A stretch of 6,330 nt of DNA from CAYJOG01 sp964371695 [NCBI: uncultured bacterium] (GTDB taxonomy: Bacteria; CAYJOG01): NCBI GenBank assembly GCA_964371695.1, contig CAYJOG010000182.1, positions 1-6,330 of the forward strand. Reading direction: 5' to 3'. The notes beneath the pieces are model-generated. The model had not been told where the DNA came from. It made no database searches and saw only the letters and a list, made by a program, of their open reading frames with translations. A program made the position numbers and the translations under genes. Every line of letters begins with the position of its first letter. Position 1 is the stretch's first letter. Shown piece by piece: positions 5,627 to 6,330 of the stretch.

Positions 5627-6330
5627 GTGGGCGATCAAATATTCAAGCGCGTCATCGTGCTGGACACCAATGTTCTGTTGCACGATCCCGGGTGTTTTGA
5701 CCAGTTTGAGGAAGACTTGGTGGTTCTTCCGGTAGAGGTCATTGAGGAAATAGACGAGTTCAAGCGCCGCGAAGACGAAGTGGGCCGCCACGCCCGCATG
5801 GTGGCGCGCCTGCTCGACGAAATCCGCGAAAAGGGTTCCCTCACGCAGGGGGTCAAGCGCAACGGCGGGCCGGTGATTCGTGTGGAACTGGAGCAGGAGG
5901 ACCTCTCCACCCTGCCCACCGGTTTTCGTCAGGACAAAATGGACAACCGCATTCTGGCCACCGCGCTTTATCTTGTGAAGCAGTATCAGGGCAAGCAGGT
6001 GGTGTTTGTTTCCAAGGACATCAATCTGCGCATCAAGGGCAACGCCATCGGCATCGAGACGATGGACTACGACGTCAAGGCCCCCTCGCTGGACGAACTG
6101 TATACCGGCGTGCGGGTGATTGAGGCGGGCACAGAGGACATCTTCAATTTTTACAAAGAGGGCGGCCTGCCAGAGATGGGGGCCGAGCTTTTCCCCAACC
6201 AGTTTGTGGTGATTCAGGACCGGGAAAACGCCAGCCGTCAGGCGTTGGGCATGCGCGACGGTCTCGAAAACCGCATCCGGCCCCTGCGCATGCACGAGAA
6301 AAACGTGAGCGGCATTGGCCCCCGCAACAA
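5627..6330 (+). CDS. PhoH-like protein, PIN domain plus start of ATPase region (PhoH2/YlaK type; 3' end outside window)
   Basis: The first 234 residues are visible; the frame is open at the window edge. The N-terminal PIN domain is clear: RVIVLDTNVLLHDP (8-21) with acidic D13, VIEEIDEFK (38-46) with E40/E41, DKMDNRILA (103-111) with D106, and VSKDINLR (128-135) with D131, the usual PIN metal-binding acidic set. LYTGVRVI (158-165) and the ending SGIGPRN (228-234) match the linker that in PIN-PhoH proteins leads directly into the PhoH P-loop ATPase, expected just beyond the window. Family members with this architecture are reported to couple RNA unwinding with RNA cleavage, so a cytosolic RNA-processing or toxin-antitoxin-like role is plausible. 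The start is GTG 5627, because no other start codon is in frame nearby and the family motif follows within ten residues. No Shine-Dalgarno is at normal distance; a GGAG at 5596-5599 is 27 nt away. Divergent from the HD gene. Confidence 0.93.
   Translation, partial: MGDQIFKRVIVLDTNVLLHDPGCFDQFEEDLVVLPVEVIEEIDEFKRREDEVGRHARMVARLLDEIREKGSLTQGVKRNGGPVIRVELEQEDLSTLPTGFRQDKMDNRILATALYLVKQYQGKQVVFVSKDINLRIKGNAIGIETMDYDVKAPSLDELYTGVRVIEAGTEDIFNFYKEGGLPEMGAELFPNQFVVIQDRENASRQALGMRDGLENRIRPLRMHEKNVSGIGPRN

Noticed and set aside
5612-6295. Minus-strand open frame of 227 codons
   Set aside because: Antisense to the PIN-PhoH coding region, which has all PIN motifs in the other strand.

Overview
The window is a compact, GC-rich bacterial chromosome segment with five protein-coding genes, two of them cut by the window edges. 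No RNA gene, IS element, CRISPR array or attachment site is visible. Non-coding DNA is minimal: gaps between genes are 31, 7, 7 and 11 bp. Codon use looks uniform. The organism cannot be named from this alone. Three genes are predicted to carry extracytoplasmic domains with several cysteines, which fits a Gram-negative bacterium with an oxidising periplasm, but that is inference.

Layout, left to right. (1) Positions 1-1358, minus strand: gene A, a multi-pass membrane protein with a C-terminal beta-propeller-like domain; its 3' end lies outside the window. (2) Positions 1390-2934, plus strand: gene B, a full-length paralogue of A, transcribed divergently across 31 bp. (3) Positions 2942-4096, minus strand: gene C, a third, more distant membrane-anchored propeller-like protein, convergent with B. 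(4) Positions 4104-5615, minus strand: an HD-superfamily phosphohydrolase of the SAMHD1/dGTPase-like type with its metal and catalytic residues intact. It is directly upstream of C, and its stop codon lies within C's ribosome binding site, so the two probably form a translationally coupled operon. (5) Positions 5627 to the right edge, plus strand: the PIN-domain half of a PhoH-like (PhoH2/YlaK-type) protein, divergent from the HD gene across 11 bp.

The HD and PhoH-like proteins are recognisable cytosolic enzymes acting on nucleotides or nucleic acids. A, B and C are uncharacterised. All three fit the same topology: an odd number of membrane segments, positively charged loops inside, and the C-terminal propeller outside. 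A and B also share four cysteines at nearly fixed spacing and a GARGLDL motif in a predicted outer loop. The most notable feature of the window is this local family of three membrane-tethered propeller proteins, one of them coupled to an HD phosphohydrolase. Whether they form a functional system cannot be decided from the sequence.
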